Made by a program: the position numbers and the translations under genes
Shown: piece by piece, positions 7,197-15,627 of the stretch
Layout: each line of letters starts with the position of its first letter
How positions within the stretch are numbered: the first letter of the stretch is position 1
Notes under the pieces: generated by a model
Told to the model about the DNA's origin: nothing
The model's input: the letters and a program-made list of their open reading frames with translations, nothing else
Databases searched by the model: none
Assembly (NCBI GenBank): GCA_008933835.1
Contig: WBUG01000035.1
Coordinates: 1-33,396, forward strand
DNA: 33,396 bases
Reading direction: 5' to 3'
Origin: Bacteroidota bacterium
Lineage (GTDB): Bacteria > Bacteroidota > Ignavibacteria > UBA10030 > UBA8401

Positions 7197-8498
7197 ATGT
7201 TCGGAATGAAACAATGTCTGCTCGCGGCTGCCATGCTGTTCGGTGCCGCCATGTGCCATGGTCAATGGGTTCGCACCAACGGACTGTCGGGATATTCGGT
7301 CAGCTGTCTGGCCGAAGGGGACGATACACTCTTCGCCGGAACCCGTCACGGTGCGTTCCGGACGACGGACGATGGAAACGGATGGACCGCGGTGAACGAG
7401 GGATTGACGGACACCACCGTTCTCTCGTTCGCGTTCATGCCGGCGGCCGGCGGGGGAACGGTCTGCTTCGCCGGAACGGGAGGCGGCGTCTTCCGTTCCA
7501 CGAACGGCGGCGCCGTGTGGACTTCGTCGAACGACGGATTGCCCTCCGGGAACGTGAACACGCTCGCCGTGTTCCCGCTCACCGATGACACCATGGCGCT
7601 CTTCGCGGGAGTGTACGATCTCGTGAACGGAGGGGGGATCTATCGTTCTACGGACGGAGGTGCGCATTGGTCTCCGGCGATGACCGGATTGACGCATCAC
7701 GATGTACGGAGCCTCGTTCGACTGATGTCCGGCGACACCCCGAGGCTGTACGCGGCGACGTACGGTGGAGGCGTGTTCCTCTCCGGCGACAACGGCGGCA
7801 CCTGGTCGGCCGAAAACACCGGCCTGTCGAGTCCGTACGTCGCCGCGCTTGCCGGATGTTCCGCTGCGGGGCGGCTCTTCGCCGCGACGAACGGAGGGGG
7901 CGTCTACCGCTCGACCGACCTCGGCGGGAACTGGAACCAGGTGAATGACGGTATCACGAACATGATCGTCAACGCGCTGATCGTCTGTTCGTCCCACGGC
8001 ACGGCGGACAGCGTGCGGCTCGCTGCCGGGAGCGGCTGGAGCGGGGTGTTCGCGTCATCGAACAGCGGCGGTGGATGGTCGCAAGAGAATACCGGACTGA
8101 CGACGAGCCAGATCAATGCCCTGCATCTGAGTCACGACCGTCGCACGCTCTTTGCGGGCACAGACGACGGCGTCTGGCGCAGACCCCTCGCGGAAGTGCT
8201 GACGGACGTTCCGCTGGAAGGACCGGGCGCGCCCGCACGATTCCGTTTGGAGCCGAACTATCCGAATCCGTTCAATGCTTCGACAACGATACGTTTTAAG
8301 ATACCGGAGAAAGGGGCGGTGCTGTTGGCGGTCCACGACCTGCTCGGAAGAGAAGTCGATCGTCTTATGAACGATGAACGGGAGGCCGGAGAACACCGGT
8401 TTCGGTTCGACGCTTCGGCGTTGCCGGGAGGTGTGTACTTCGCCCGCCTCTCCTGGGCCGGAGGCGCGATCGTTCGGAAGATGGTGCTGCTGAAGTGA
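7197..8498 (+). CDS. Secreted seven-repeat beta-propeller protein with T9SS sorting domain
   Basis: 433 residues. A signal peptide is likely (MFGMKQCLLAAAMLFGAAMCHG). Seven BNR/sialidase-like repeats follow, each with the pattern 'LFAGT-GGGVFRST-GG-W---N-GL', for example CFAGTGGGVFRSTNGG and LFAATNGGGVYRSTDLGG; seven copies fit one closed propeller. The last ~80 residues are a type A T9SS sorting domain (NYPNPFNASTTIRFKIP ... GVYFARLSWAGG ... KMVLLK). AAAGGAG precedes the start by about ten bases. The protein is probably exported and cell-surface attached or released. The ligand or enzymatic role is unknown; the sialidase-type repeats alone do not show glycosidase activity because no catalytic residues are recognised. 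Confidence 0.88.
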   Translation: MFGMKQCLLAAAMLFGAAMCHGQWVRTNGLSGYSVSCLAEGDDTLFAGTRHGAFRTTDDGNGWTAVNEGLTDTTVLSFAFMPAAGGGTVCFAGTGGGVFRSTNGGAVWTSSNDGLPSGNVNTLAVFPLTDDTMALFAGVYDLVNGGGIYRSTDGGAHWSPAMTGLTHHDVRSLVRLMSGDTPRLYAATYGGGVFLSGDNGGTWSAENTGLSSPYVAALAGCSAAGRLFAATNGGGVYRSTDLGGNWNQVNDGITNMIVNALIVCSSHGTADSVRLAAGSGWSGVFASSNSGGGWSQENTGLTTSQINALHLSHDRRTLFAGTDDGVWRRPLAEVLTDVPLEGPGAPARFRLEPNYPNPFNASTTIRFKIPEKGAVLLAVHDLLGREVDRLMNDEREAGEHRFRFDASALPGGVYFARLSWAGGAIVRKMVLLK

Positions 8499-8531
8499 CG
8501 GCGACGCAATGCCGTGGGGTTCGGGACCGGC

Positions 8532-9773
8532 CTACGCCTTCGCGGGCGGTTCCGGGAGCGTGACGGGAAGTCCCGCACCGATGAGGGTCCGGCTGCGGAG
8601 GGCGACGGCGGCGGTGAGGAGGATGAGCGCTCCGGTGACGATCAGGATGCGCTCGATCGGGACCGCCTCCGCCATCGGACCGAAGACGAGCATGCCGATC
8701 GGCATCACCGAGGTGAAGAGCATCGTGTTCACGCTGAAGACCCGTCCGAGGTAATCGCCCTCCACGTGTTCCTGCAGCAGCACCGCCGACGGAGTGTTGA
8801 GAAGAGGGATGACGACGCCGAAGAGGGTCATGAACGAGAGGTAGAGCCAGAAGTTCCCCGTCACGCCCAGCGCCACCGTGCAGGCTCCCATCACCGCCGC
8901 CGAGAGCAGCATCGTATGCATGCGGTTGGCGAACCCGCCCCAGAAACCCATCAGCGCTCCCCCCGCGATCATCCCGGCGGAGAAGACGATCTCGATGGCG
9001 GTGAGCCGCCACACCTCGCCGCCGAACGAGCGCACGACCTGCAGCGGCGTGAGGAACGCGGCCGGCGAGATGAGGAAGAGCAGCAGACCGATGAAGGTGA
9101 AGAAGGCGATGAGGTACCGGTGGTCCCGGATGTAGCGGAGTCCCTGCGCCATGTCCGCGAAGTACGAGGCGGTCTGCGGCTGCGCCGCCTTCGCATGCGG
9201 CGGAACGCGGAACAGGAACGCCAGCACGGCGATGGCCGCGGCGGCGGTGACCACGTCCACGGCGAAGAGGTAGTGCATCGGCCAGATGGTGATGAGCGCG
9301 CCGCTGACGAGGGGCGACACCAGCGCGATGACCCCCTGGATGGTCTGGGCGATGCCGTTCACGCGGGTGAGGTGCTCGGCCGGGACGAACTGCGGCAGGA
9401 TGGCCCCCACCGCCGGCATCTGCACCGCCGCTCCGGCCGCGCGGAGCGCCGCCGCGGCCATGATGAGCGTCAGGCTGCCGCCGCTCTGGAGGAACGACAC
9501 GGCGAGCGCCAGCGTCACGAGCGCGATGAGCCCGTCGGCAAGGATGATGAGCCGTTTCCGGTCGTACCGGTCCGCCCACACGCCGCCGAACGGGGAGAGG
9601 AAGAAGGTCGGCAGGAAACCGCACACGATGTAGAGCGTGAGCATCGTGCCGGACTTCGTCTCCAGCGTGATGTACCAGAGCAGCGCGTACTGCACCAGGG
9701 AGGAGCCGAAGAGCGACAGCGCCTGGCTCGACAGGAAGATGGCGGTGTTCCGTTTCCACATGGTGATGGTCAT
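8532..9773 (-). CDS. MFS transporter, probable drug/macrolide-type exporter
   Basis: 413-residue polytopic membrane protein of the major facilitator superfamily, DHA3-like. The first helix region runs IFLSSQALSLFGSSLVQYALLWYI. The loop 2-3 signature appears as GGVWADRYDRKRLIILADG (~63-81), the MFS motif A variant typical of this group. About 12 hydrophobic segments can be read, ending near LILLTAAVALRSRTL. The start used is MTITMWKRN; the internal Met at residue 5 is an alternative, and no strong Shine-Dalgarno distinguishes them. It lies 49 bases downstream of the CPBP gene in the same direction and so is probably the last gene of that operon. The substrate is not determinable. It converges with the propeller gene 33 bases away, and no clear terminator was seen between them. 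Confidence 0.87.
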   Translation of the reverse strand: MTITMWKRNTAIFLSSQALSLFGSSLVQYALLWYITLETKSGTMLTLYIVCGFLPTFFLSPFGGVWADRYDRKRLIILADGLIALVTLALAVSFLQSGGSLTLIMAAAALRAAGAAVQMPAVGAILPQFVPAEHLTRVNGIAQTIQGVIALVSPLVSGALITIWPMHYLFAVDVVTAAAAIAVLAFLFRVPPHAKAAQPQTASYFADMAQGLRYIRDHRYLIAFFTFIGLLLFLISPAAFLTPLQVVRSFGGEVWRLTAIEIVFSAGMIAGGALMGFWGGFANRMHTMLLSAAVMGACTVALGVTGNFWLYLSFMTLFGVVIPLLNTPSAVLLQEHVEGDYLGRVFSVNTMLFTSVMPIGMLVFGPMAEAVPIERILIVTGALILLTAAVALRSRTLIGAGLPVTLPEPPAKA

Positions 9774-9822
9774 CCCGTTGATGATGAATGAAAGTGACGG
9801 TGTCCGGTCGTGCAGTGCAGGG

Positions 9823-10761
9823 TCACGGTTCCGGCGCGGCGGAGAGGGGCCGCGTGCGGTGCAGGTAGTAGAGGAGCGCGGTGATGAGGAACGGAACGGT
9901 CACCGCGGCGGTCCAGAGCTCCCCCGAGAGCAGCGGCAGCGGGAACGCTTCGGCCCCGTCCGCCGTGCGGGCGGAGGTGACGACCGCGGCGAGATTGTTG
10001 GTGAAATGGGCGGCGGCGCCGGGAAGCAGGCTTCCGCTGCGGTGATAGAAGAGTCCGAAGAGCACGCCCAGCACCGTCAGCACCGGCAGACCGAGCGGCT
10101 GCTGATGGAAGAGGGCGAACACGACGCCGACCACGGCGATGCTGCGGGCGCCGAGGCGGCGGCCGAGGGTCCGCTGCACGTATCCGCGGAAGAAGACCTC
10201 TTCGCAGATGGCGGGGGTGACGCAGACGACGAGCACCAGCCACGCGAGCTCCTCCGCGGTGTAGGCGGTGAAGAGCTCCGCGTTGATGCGCATGAGGAAG
10301 TCGGGCATCCGCAGGGACTCCGCGAGCAGTCCGTTGACGAAGCGGAGCGAGGGGAGCGAGAGCAGCGTGATGAGCACCGCCAGCAGCGTCTCGGACCAGG
10401 GGGCGCGGACCGCCTGCACGTATCCACGCACGTCGGAGGAGTGCCACCGGCGGACGAGCCAGAGCGCCGGGAGGAGCATCGCGGTGTACTGCGTGATGAA
10501 CAGGGCGAGCCGCAGCGGCTGCTTGGCCGCTTCGGTCATCCGGGTGAGCGAAGCGATGAAGGAACCGTCGTCCCCCGTGAGCAGATCGCGCGACATCACG
10601 AACATGCCGGCGACGGTGAGGAGTCCCTGCGCGTACGTGTAGAGCACGCCGATGCCGATGAGTCCGATGACCGCCGCGGCGACCGGGCTCCGCCCGTTCC
10701 GCTCCCACCGCCCGTCCAGCGGTGTCCACTCGTCCTCCATGTCCGCCGCGTTGACGGTCAT
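9823..10761 (-). CDS. CPBP-family intramembrane metalloprotease (CAAX/Abi type)
   Basis: 312-residue membrane protein with all three CPBP motifs: EEVFFR (187-192, EExxxR), FALFH (215-219, FxxxH) and HFTNN (252-256, HxxxN). These residues bind the catalytic metal or water in Rce1-type glutamyl intramembrane proteases. Around eight hydrophobic segments are present. Bacterial CPBP proteins act in signal or peptide processing and in self-immunity to bacteriocins; which applies here is unknown. The start overlaps the stop of the upstream membrane protein by four bases (ATGA, 10758-10761) and is preceded by GGAGCGGAAGG. The MFS exporter follows 49 bases downstream. Confidence 0.9.
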   Translation of the reverse strand: MTVNAADMEDEWTPLDGRWERNGRSPVAAAVIGLIGIGVLYTYAQGLLTVAGMFVMSRDLLTGDDGSFIASLTRMTEAAKQPLRLALFITQYTAMLLPALWLVRRWHSSDVRGYVQAVRAPWSETLLAVLITLLSLPSLRFVNGLLAESLRMPDFLMRINAELFTAYTAEELAWLVLVVCVTPAICEEVFFRGYVQRTLGRRLGARSIAVVGVVFALFHQQPLGLPVLTVLGVLFGLFYHRSGSLLPGAAAHFTNNLAAVVTSARTADGAEAFPLPLLSGELWTAAVTVPFLITALLYYLHRTRPLSAAPEP

Positions 10762-11738
10762 CCTTCCGCTCCGTCCGGCGTGAGCGGGAGCGGCGCCGCG
10801 GGTTCCGACCGTACGATGAGGTCCTGGTACACCACGGCGACGACGGGGGGCGAGAGGGTGACCCGCAGCAGCGTGGTGACGCCGATGCCGACCCCCATTC
10901 CGCTCCCCATCTGCGCCTGCAGGCGGGCGAAGAGGTCCTGGTCCACATCACCGCCGTTCGCCCGCATCACGCTGAAGAACTCCTTGTACACGTCCAGCAT
11001 GGAGCCGAAGGTGAACGGGAGCGAGACGATGGTGGTGACGAATTCGACCGAGATCCACAGCAGTATGAGGATGCCGAACGTTCTCCACCACATCCCTTCC
11101 ATCAGGGACCAGCTCCGCTGCAGCGCGTCGACGGGCGACCGGTTCTCGATCGCGGCGGCCGCGAGGGAGAAGTTCCAGCGGATGACGACGTACAGCACGC
11201 CGGGAATCCCGATTCCGACGAGCAGGATGATGAGCAGTGTCGAGAGTGTGCCCGCCACTCCTCCGAACGCAGCGGAGACCACGGCGGCACCGAGTCCCGC
11301 CACGATCACCGTACCGGTGAACGCGAGGACCTTGATGATCTCGGCGCCGAGTCCGCGCAGCCAGCGTCCGTCGAACGTTCGTGTGATGGCGGTGGCGTAT
11401 CCGATGGGATCGCCGGTCAGGTCTCCCGCCGCCACCTGGAGGCATGCCGTTTCGGTGATGAACGAACCGAGACTGAGCAGGAGCGTGGAGACGATGAACG
11501 GAAGGAAGAGACCCGCCATCGCCGTCAGCCGCTCCATGCCATCGCCGAGCCCGGCGAGACGGTCGCTCATCTCCAGAAGTCCGGCGAAGTACTCGTTCGC
11601 CGCCGCCGTGAAGAGGATGAGCGGCAGGGTGAGGAAGAGCGCGGCGATGATGACGTTCCGGACGAACGTGCCGCCGATGAGGGCGAGGGATTGTTCGATG
11701 ATGCCGGAAAGGTCGAGCGGTGTTCTGGTCTGGGACAT
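10758..11738 (-). CDS. Multi-pass membrane protein, GPDP-membrane-domain/DUF975-like
   Basis: 326 residues with about six to seven hydrophobic helices (for example NVIIAALFLTLPLILFTAA and AFTGTVIVAGLGAAVVSAAF). The internal RWNFSLAAAAIENRSPVDALQRSW block is characteristic of membrane proteins related to the glycerophosphodiester phosphodiesterase membrane domain. The function is unknown. No signal peptide beyond the first helix. GGAG lies nine bases before the ATG. It is first in a leftward operon with the CPBP protease (ATGA overlap) and the MFS exporter, which suggests a joint envelope or export task. The 151-base gap to the divergent oxidoreductase gene should hold both promoters, but none could be placed with confidence. 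Confidence 0.75.
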   Translation of the reverse strand: MSQTRTPLDLSGIIEQSLALIGGTFVRNVIIAALFLTLPLILFTAAANEYFAGLLEMSDRLAGLGDGMERLTAMAGLFLPFIVSTLLLSLGSFITETACLQVAAGDLTGDPIGYATAITRTFDGRWLRGLGAEIIKVLAFTGTVIVAGLGAAVVSAAFGGVAGTLSTLLIILLVGIGIPGVLYVVIRWNFSLAAAAIENRSPVDALQRSWSLMEGMWWRTFGILILLWISVEFVTTIVSLPFTFGSMLDVYKEFFSVMRANGGDVDQDLFARLQAQMGSGMGVGIGVTTLLRVTLSPPVVAVVYQDLIVRSEPAAPLPLTPDGAEG

Positions 11739-11889
11739 GGGCGCTCCGGAGTGTGTGGAACCGCGGTCAGCGGTGGTGAAAAGTGATGTTTTATTGGGAC
11801 AGATGCAATAGAAAGACCGCAGTCCGATCCGCTGCGGCGCATCCTTTTGTTGTCCGGCTGCATCTCATGGTGACGAACGAAGGACGACC

Positions 11890-13059
11890 ATGAAAAAACA
11901 CGTACTCGTGCTCGGGGGCGGGTTTGCCGGAGTGCAGGCCGCCATCGAACTCCGCCGGTACGACCGGTTCGATGTCACTCTTATCTCGGACCGCGATTAC
12001 CTCTTCCTCTATCCGACCTCCATCTGGATACCCACACGCGGGACGACCTTAGAGCGGACGAAAGTGCCGCTGGAGGATGTCCGGCGCGCCCACGGTTTCT
12101 CCGTGCTCGTCGATGACGTTCGCGAGATCCGAACGAAGGACCGCAGCGTCGTCACGGCGTCACACACCCTGACGTACGACTATCTCATCGTCGCCGTCGG
12201 CGCCGAAAAGCTGACACCGCCGGGGGTCGAGCACACCCTCTCCATCTGCGGAAAGCCGGAGGTCTCGCTCGACGTGCGGGAACGGCTCGACGCACTGCTG
12301 GAGAAGGGGGGCGGGCGCATCGCGGTCGGGTTCGGCGGTAATCCGAAGGACTCGTCGGCGGTGCGCGGCGGTCCGGCGTTCGAGTTCATGTTCAATGTGG
12401 ACCATCACCTGCGTCGACGGAAGGTCCGCGGGAACTTCGAACTCACCTTTTTCGCTCCGATGGAGAGTCCCGGCGAACGGATGGGGAGCGGAGCCGTCCG
12501 AGCCGTGAATGCCATGCTCAATGCGAAAGGGATCGGACGGAGGTTCGGCACGAAGATCGCATCGTTCCGGCCGGAGGGCGTCCTGTTCGAGGACGGGTCG
12601 CATCTCGCGGCGGACCTCGTGATGTTCATTCCCGGTTCCTCCGGGCATTCGCTCTTCCGACGGTCCGACCTTCCGCTGACGGAGGCGGGATTCATCCGCA
12701 TCGACGATACCGGTCTGGTCGAGGGGACGACGAACGTCTACGCCGCGGGTGATTCGGCCGCCATCGACGGGCCGCCGTGGCGGGCGAAACAGGGACATCT
12801 CGCGGAGGTCATGGCGCGGACCGCCGCGCGGAACATCGTCCGGCAGGAGGAGGGTTCGCGGGAACGCGACGGGTACGGACGGCACATCAACATCCTCTGC
12901 ATCATGGACACCGGCGACGGTGCGGCGCTCGTGTACCGCGACGCCCGCCGGCAGATGCTCGTTCCCCTTCCGGTGGTGGGACACTGGCTGAAGCGAGCGT
13001 GGGGATGGTACGCTCGCGTATCGAAGACGAGCCGGCTCCATCTCCTTCCGCGTCTGTAA
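11890..13059 (+). CDS. NAD(P)/FAD-dependent oxidoreductase, sulfide:quinone reductase/NDH-2-like
   Basis: 389-residue flavoprotein. The first dinucleotide-binding motif is VLGGGFAG (7-14), followed by TYDYLIVAVGAE (~95-106) and the C-terminal FAD motif NVYAAGDSAA (~282-291), the usual order in the SQR/NDH-2 group. A second Rossmann region lies near GRIAVGFGGNP (~142-152). The protein has only two cysteines (120 and 337). At the position of the SQR catalytic Cys in the C-x-G-x-P context (158-162) the sequence is VRGGP, so a normal sulfide:quinone reaction is doubtful; it may reduce quinone from another donor. No transmembrane helix is evident; the basic C-terminus with WGWYARV may be a peripheral membrane anchor. 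A likely Shine-Dalgarno is GAAGGACG. A GC-rich hairpin follows (13074-13108). Confidence 0.85.
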   Translation: MKKHVLVLGGGFAGVQAAIELRRYDRFDVTLISDRDYLFLYPTSIWIPTRGTTLERTKVPLEDVRRAHGFSVLVDDVREIRTKDRSVVTASHTLTYDYLIVAVGAEKLTPPGVEHTLSICGKPEVSLDVRERLDALLEKGGGRIAVGFGGNPKDSSAVRGGPAFEFMFNVDHHLRRRKVRGNFELTFFAPMESPGERMGSGAVRAVNAMLNAKGIGRRFGTKIASFRPEGVLFEDGSHLAADLVMFIPGSSGHSLFRRSDLPLTEAGFIRIDDTGLVEGTTNVYAAGDSAAIDGPPWRAKQGHLAEVMARTAARNIVRQEEGSRERDGYGRHINILCIMDTGDGAALVYRDARRQMLVPLPVVGHWLKRAWGWYARVSKTSRLHLLPRL

Positions 13060-13073
13060 CTGGTGTTCCAGAG

Positions 13074-13108
13074 GGAGGGGGGCCGCACCGGAACGGCCCA
13101 CCCCCTCC
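13074..13108 (+). other. GC-rich hairpin after the oxidoreductase gene
   Basis: GGAGGGG-GGCCG (13074-13085) pairs with CGGCC-CA-CCCCCTCC (13094-13108) with a small bulge and an eight-base loop. It begins 14 bases after the stop. There is no T run, so it is at best a weak intrinsic terminator or a transcript-stabilising 3' structure. Confidence 0.45.
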
Positions 13109-13119
13109 GCGGAATCCTC

Positions 13120-13149
13120 TTGTCATTCCCTCCCAATCCGCCGTATCTT
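13120..13149 (+). promoter_or_regulatory. Promoter of the LOG-family gene
   Basis: TTGTCA (13120-13125), 18 bases, TATCTT (13144-13149), ending 39 bases before the ATG at 13189. The -10 resembles two other candidate promoters in this window (TACATT at 13842 and TATCTT at 30933). Confidence 0.5.
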
Positions 13150-13188
13150 CCATCGTGCGTTCCATCCATCCGTTCAAGGAGTCCTCTC

Positions 13189-13767
13189 ATGAAGATCTGC
13201 GTCTATTGCGCCTCCAGTCCGAAAGTGGACGCTATGTACTTCACAGCGGCCGAATCGCTCGCCGCCGCTTTCGCCGACGCCGGCGTGTCGGTGGTGTACG
13301 GCGGCGGGGCGACGGGACTGATGGGGCGGCTGGCGGACACGATGCTCGCGCGCGGCGGTTCCATCAAAGGGATCATGCCGCGCTTCATGAACGAGGTGGA
13401 GTGGGCGCACCGGGGTCTGGCGGACATCGAGTTCACCGAGACGATGCACGAGCGCAAGGCGAAGTTCCTGGAAGGGATCGACGCGGTGGTGGCGCTGCCG
13501 GGAGGGACCGGCACGCTGGAGGAACTGCTGGAGGCGATGACGCTGAAACGGCTCGGACTCTTCACCAAACCGATCGTCATCGTGAACACCCGCGGTTTCT
13601 ACGACCCGCTCCGCACGATGCTCGAGCGGTGCATCGACGAAGCGTTCATGCATCCGAAGCACCGCGGACTCTGGACCTTCGTCGCGACGCCGGACGAGGT
13701 GCTGCCGGCGGTGCGCGCGGCGCAACCGTGGGGACCGGACGCCATCACGTTCGCCCGGAACGGCTGA
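13189..13767 (+). CDS. LOG-family (TIGR00730) nucleotide 5'-monophosphate phosphoribohydrolase
   Basis: 192-residue Rossmann-like protein of the lysine-decarboxylase-like/LOG family. Members hydrolyse cytokinin riboside 5'-monophosphates or AMP-type nucleotides to base plus ribose 5-phosphate. The hallmark LPGGTGTLEE (103-112) is present, together with MHERK (86-90) and the N-terminal CVYCASS and YGGGATGLMG. The length is normal. The start at 13189 is chosen because AAGGAG precedes it by about nine bases and the family's MKICVYCASS N-terminus begins here; the frame is open further upstream, but that part is not family-like. It has its own promoter candidate. The physiological substrate in bacteria is often uncertain. 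Confidence 0.92.
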   Translation: MKICVYCASSPKVDAMYFTAAESLAAAFADAGVSVVYGGGATGLMGRLADTMLARGGSIKGIMPRFMNEVEWAHRGLADIEFTETMHERKAKFLEGIDAVVALPGGTGTLEELLEAMTLKRLGLFTKPIVIVNTRGFYDPLRTMLERCIDEAFMHPKHRGLWTFVATPDEVLPAVRAAQPWGPDAITFARNG

Positions 13768-13818
13768 CGGCGCCGCCCCTCACGCCGGACGGCACCGGAT
13801 CCTCTTCATCCTGAGCCT

Positions 13819-13847
13819 TGACAGTCGCCGCCCCCTTCGGTACATTT
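13819..13847 (+). promoter_or_regulatory. Promoter of the FG-GAP T9SS protein gene
   Basis: TTGACA (13819-13824), 17 bases, TACATT (13842-13847). The extension TACATTT also fits the Bacteroidota TAnnTTTG-type -7 box. It lies 115 bases before the ATG at 13963, leaving a long leader that otherwise shows nothing recognisable. Confidence 0.55.
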
Positions 13848-13962
13848 CCGTCAGCACAACGGTCCGGCCCCGTTCCACGCGCACGACCCCCCTCCGAAGC
13901 CGCTTCGCGCCGGACGACACACCATCGCACCATCCGTTCATCACATCCAAACGAGGACACCC

Positions 13963-15627
13963 ATGAAACGATCGGTACTGTTCGTCCTGCTGCTGGCCGC
14001 CGCGGCACTCCCCTCCGCCGCGCAGGATCCCTGGAACGTCGTCTGGCGCATGACCGCGCCGCCGTACCTCACGCTCGAGAACATCACCGAGATGGGGATC
14101 GTGAAGGCCGGGTTCGACACCGACAAGGACGGATGGGGCGAGTTCCTCTGCGCCTGGACCGATCTGGACACCAACGCCATCCTCATGTATGAAGCGGCGG
14201 GGAACGACACGTACGCGCTGGTCTGGTCCTGGGTCTATCCCATCTCCGCCAACTCGTTCGCCGGCATCGCGGTGGGCGACATCAACAACAACGGCGTCGT
14301 GGACATCGTCACGACGATGCCCTCCACCACCGACTCCGATCCGAAACCGCCGCGGGTGTGGGTGTTCGAATGGAACGGCGTCACGGGGAAGAACGACTAC
14401 GGCATCAAGAACAGCGGTACCGGTCTGTTCGACCCCTCCGCATCGTGGAACTTCGACCTGCCGGACGGGTACGACTTCCGTCCGTACAGCCTCACGATCG
14501 AGGACATCGACAAGGACACCGTGAACGAGCTCATCGTCGGCGTCCGGACCGCGGGGAACGGGTCCAGCCGCGAAGTGTACGTCGTCTCCGTCACCGGCAG
14601 TTTCGACCTCTTCCCCGTGTGGGAGACGGAGTGGAGCTACAAGCACGACTTCGGCGGCTCGCTCTACAGCGTCACCACCGGCGACCTCGACAACGACGGG
14701 AAGCGGGAGATCTATGCGTTCGTCTGGAACAGCTTCACGATGCGCATCTTCGAGTGCGGCGGGAACCGCCAGTTCACCGAGGTGTTCGCGGTGGACGAGA
14801 TGACGGCGGCGCAGGGGGTGGACCACGGAGCGCTGGACGCGGTGCGGATGGCGGACGTGAACAAGGACGGCGTGAACGAGCTCTACATCGCCGGCACGGA
14901 ACCGGGGAACACGCTCTTCATCATCACCGGCGTGACCGACGTGAGCCAGATGACCGCCGCCAACATCAAGCAGCTCTATACCATTCCGAGGACCGCCGGC
15001 GGGAAGTTCCGCTCCATGTACATCGCCGACCCGGACCATGACGGCCGCACCGACCTGATGATCGCCGGCGAGACGAACGGGCAGATCTTCTCCCTCGAAT
15101 ACAAGGGGAGCGGGGACCCGGCCGACTCGGCGAGCTGGGAACACCGCGTGCTCTATGACATCTTCACCGAGAGCGGGCTCACCACGCTCACGCCGCGCCT
15201 CTTCTACGGCTCGCCCGCGGGGGATATGGACAAGGACGGAAAGGACGAGTACGTGTTCGTGAACTACGCGCCGGACTTCGGCATCTGGCCGGACGATTCG
15301 CCGCTGCGGATGATCGAGATCGACAAGGCGAACGCGGTCCGCGACGCCAACGCGCCCGCTCCGTCGGGATTCGCGCTCCACCCGAACCATCCGAACCCCT
15401 TCAATCCCTCCACGACGCTCCGGTACTCGCTCCCGCACCGTGCGGCGGTGGAACTGACGGTGTTCGACGCGCTGGGCCGGAGGATGTCGACGGCGGTGCG
15501 TGAGACGCAGGAGGCGGGGGAGTATTCGGTGAGGGTGGATGCCGCCGGGTGGCCGAGCGGGGTCTACTTCGCGATGCTGACGGCGGACGGGATGCGGAGC
15601 GTGCGGAGGATGGTCCTGCTCAAGTGA
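13963..15627 (+). CDS. Secreted FG-GAP/VCBS-like propeller protein with T9SS sorting domain
   Basis: 554 residues. The signal peptide is MKRSVLFVLLLAAAALPSAAQ. The body has repeated calcium-loop-like units of the form D-x-D-x-D-G followed by a hydrophobic strand, e.g. DTDKDGWGEFL, DINNNGVVDIV, DIDKDTVNELIV, DLDNDGKREIYAF, DVNKDGVNELYIA, DPDHDGRTDLMIA and DMDKDGKDEYVFV. Seven are readable, consistent with an integrin-alpha-like seven-bladed propeller. The C-terminal ~85 residues are a type A T9SS sorting domain (HPNHPNPFNPSTTLRYSLP ... GVYFAMLTADG ... MVLLK). CGAGGAC precedes the start. It is probably an extracellular structural or adhesive protein; no catalytic domain is seen. Its last eight bases overlap the end of the convergent STAS-like gene. 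Confidence 0.88.
   Translation: MKRSVLFVLLLAAAALPSAAQDPWNVVWRMTAPPYLTLENITEMGIVKAGFDTDKDGWGEFLCAWTDLDTNAILMYEAAGNDTYALVWSWVYPISANSFAGIAVGDINNNGVVDIVTTMPSTTDSDPKPPRVWVFEWNGVTGKNDYGIKNSGTGLFDPSASWNFDLPDGYDFRPYSLTIEDIDKDTVNELIVGVRTAGNGSSREVYVVSVTGSFDLFPVWETEWSYKHDFGGSLYSVTTGDLDNDGKREIYAFVWNSFTMRIFECGGNRQFTEVFAVDEMTAAQGVDHGALDAVRMADVNKDGVNELYIAGTEPGNTLFIITGVTDVSQMTAANIKQLYTIPRTAGGKFRSMYIADPDHDGRTDLMIAGETNGQIFSLEYKGSGDPADSASWEHRVLYDIFTESGLTTLTPRLFYGSPAGDMDKDGKDEYVFVNYAPDFGIWPDDSPLRMIEIDKANAVRDANAPAPSGFALHPNHPNPFNPSTTLRYSLPHRAAVELTVFDALGRRMSTAVRETQEAGEYSVRVDAAGWPSGVYFAMLTADGMRSVRRMVLLK

Noticed and set aside
9637-11811. Long plus-strand open frame opposite the membrane-protein operon
   Set aside because: No family features, while the opposite strand shows CPBP motifs and transmembrane helices.
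13063-13188. Longer start for the LOG-family protein
   Set aside because: The extra residues cover a hairpin and the candidate promoter, and the family N-terminus begins at 13189 behind a good Shine-Dalgarno.
13780-15438. Minus-strand open frame opposite the FG-GAP protein
   Set aside because: Repetitive Val/Arg/Asp/His sequence with no domain; the plus strand has signal peptide, calcium-type loops and T9SS tail.
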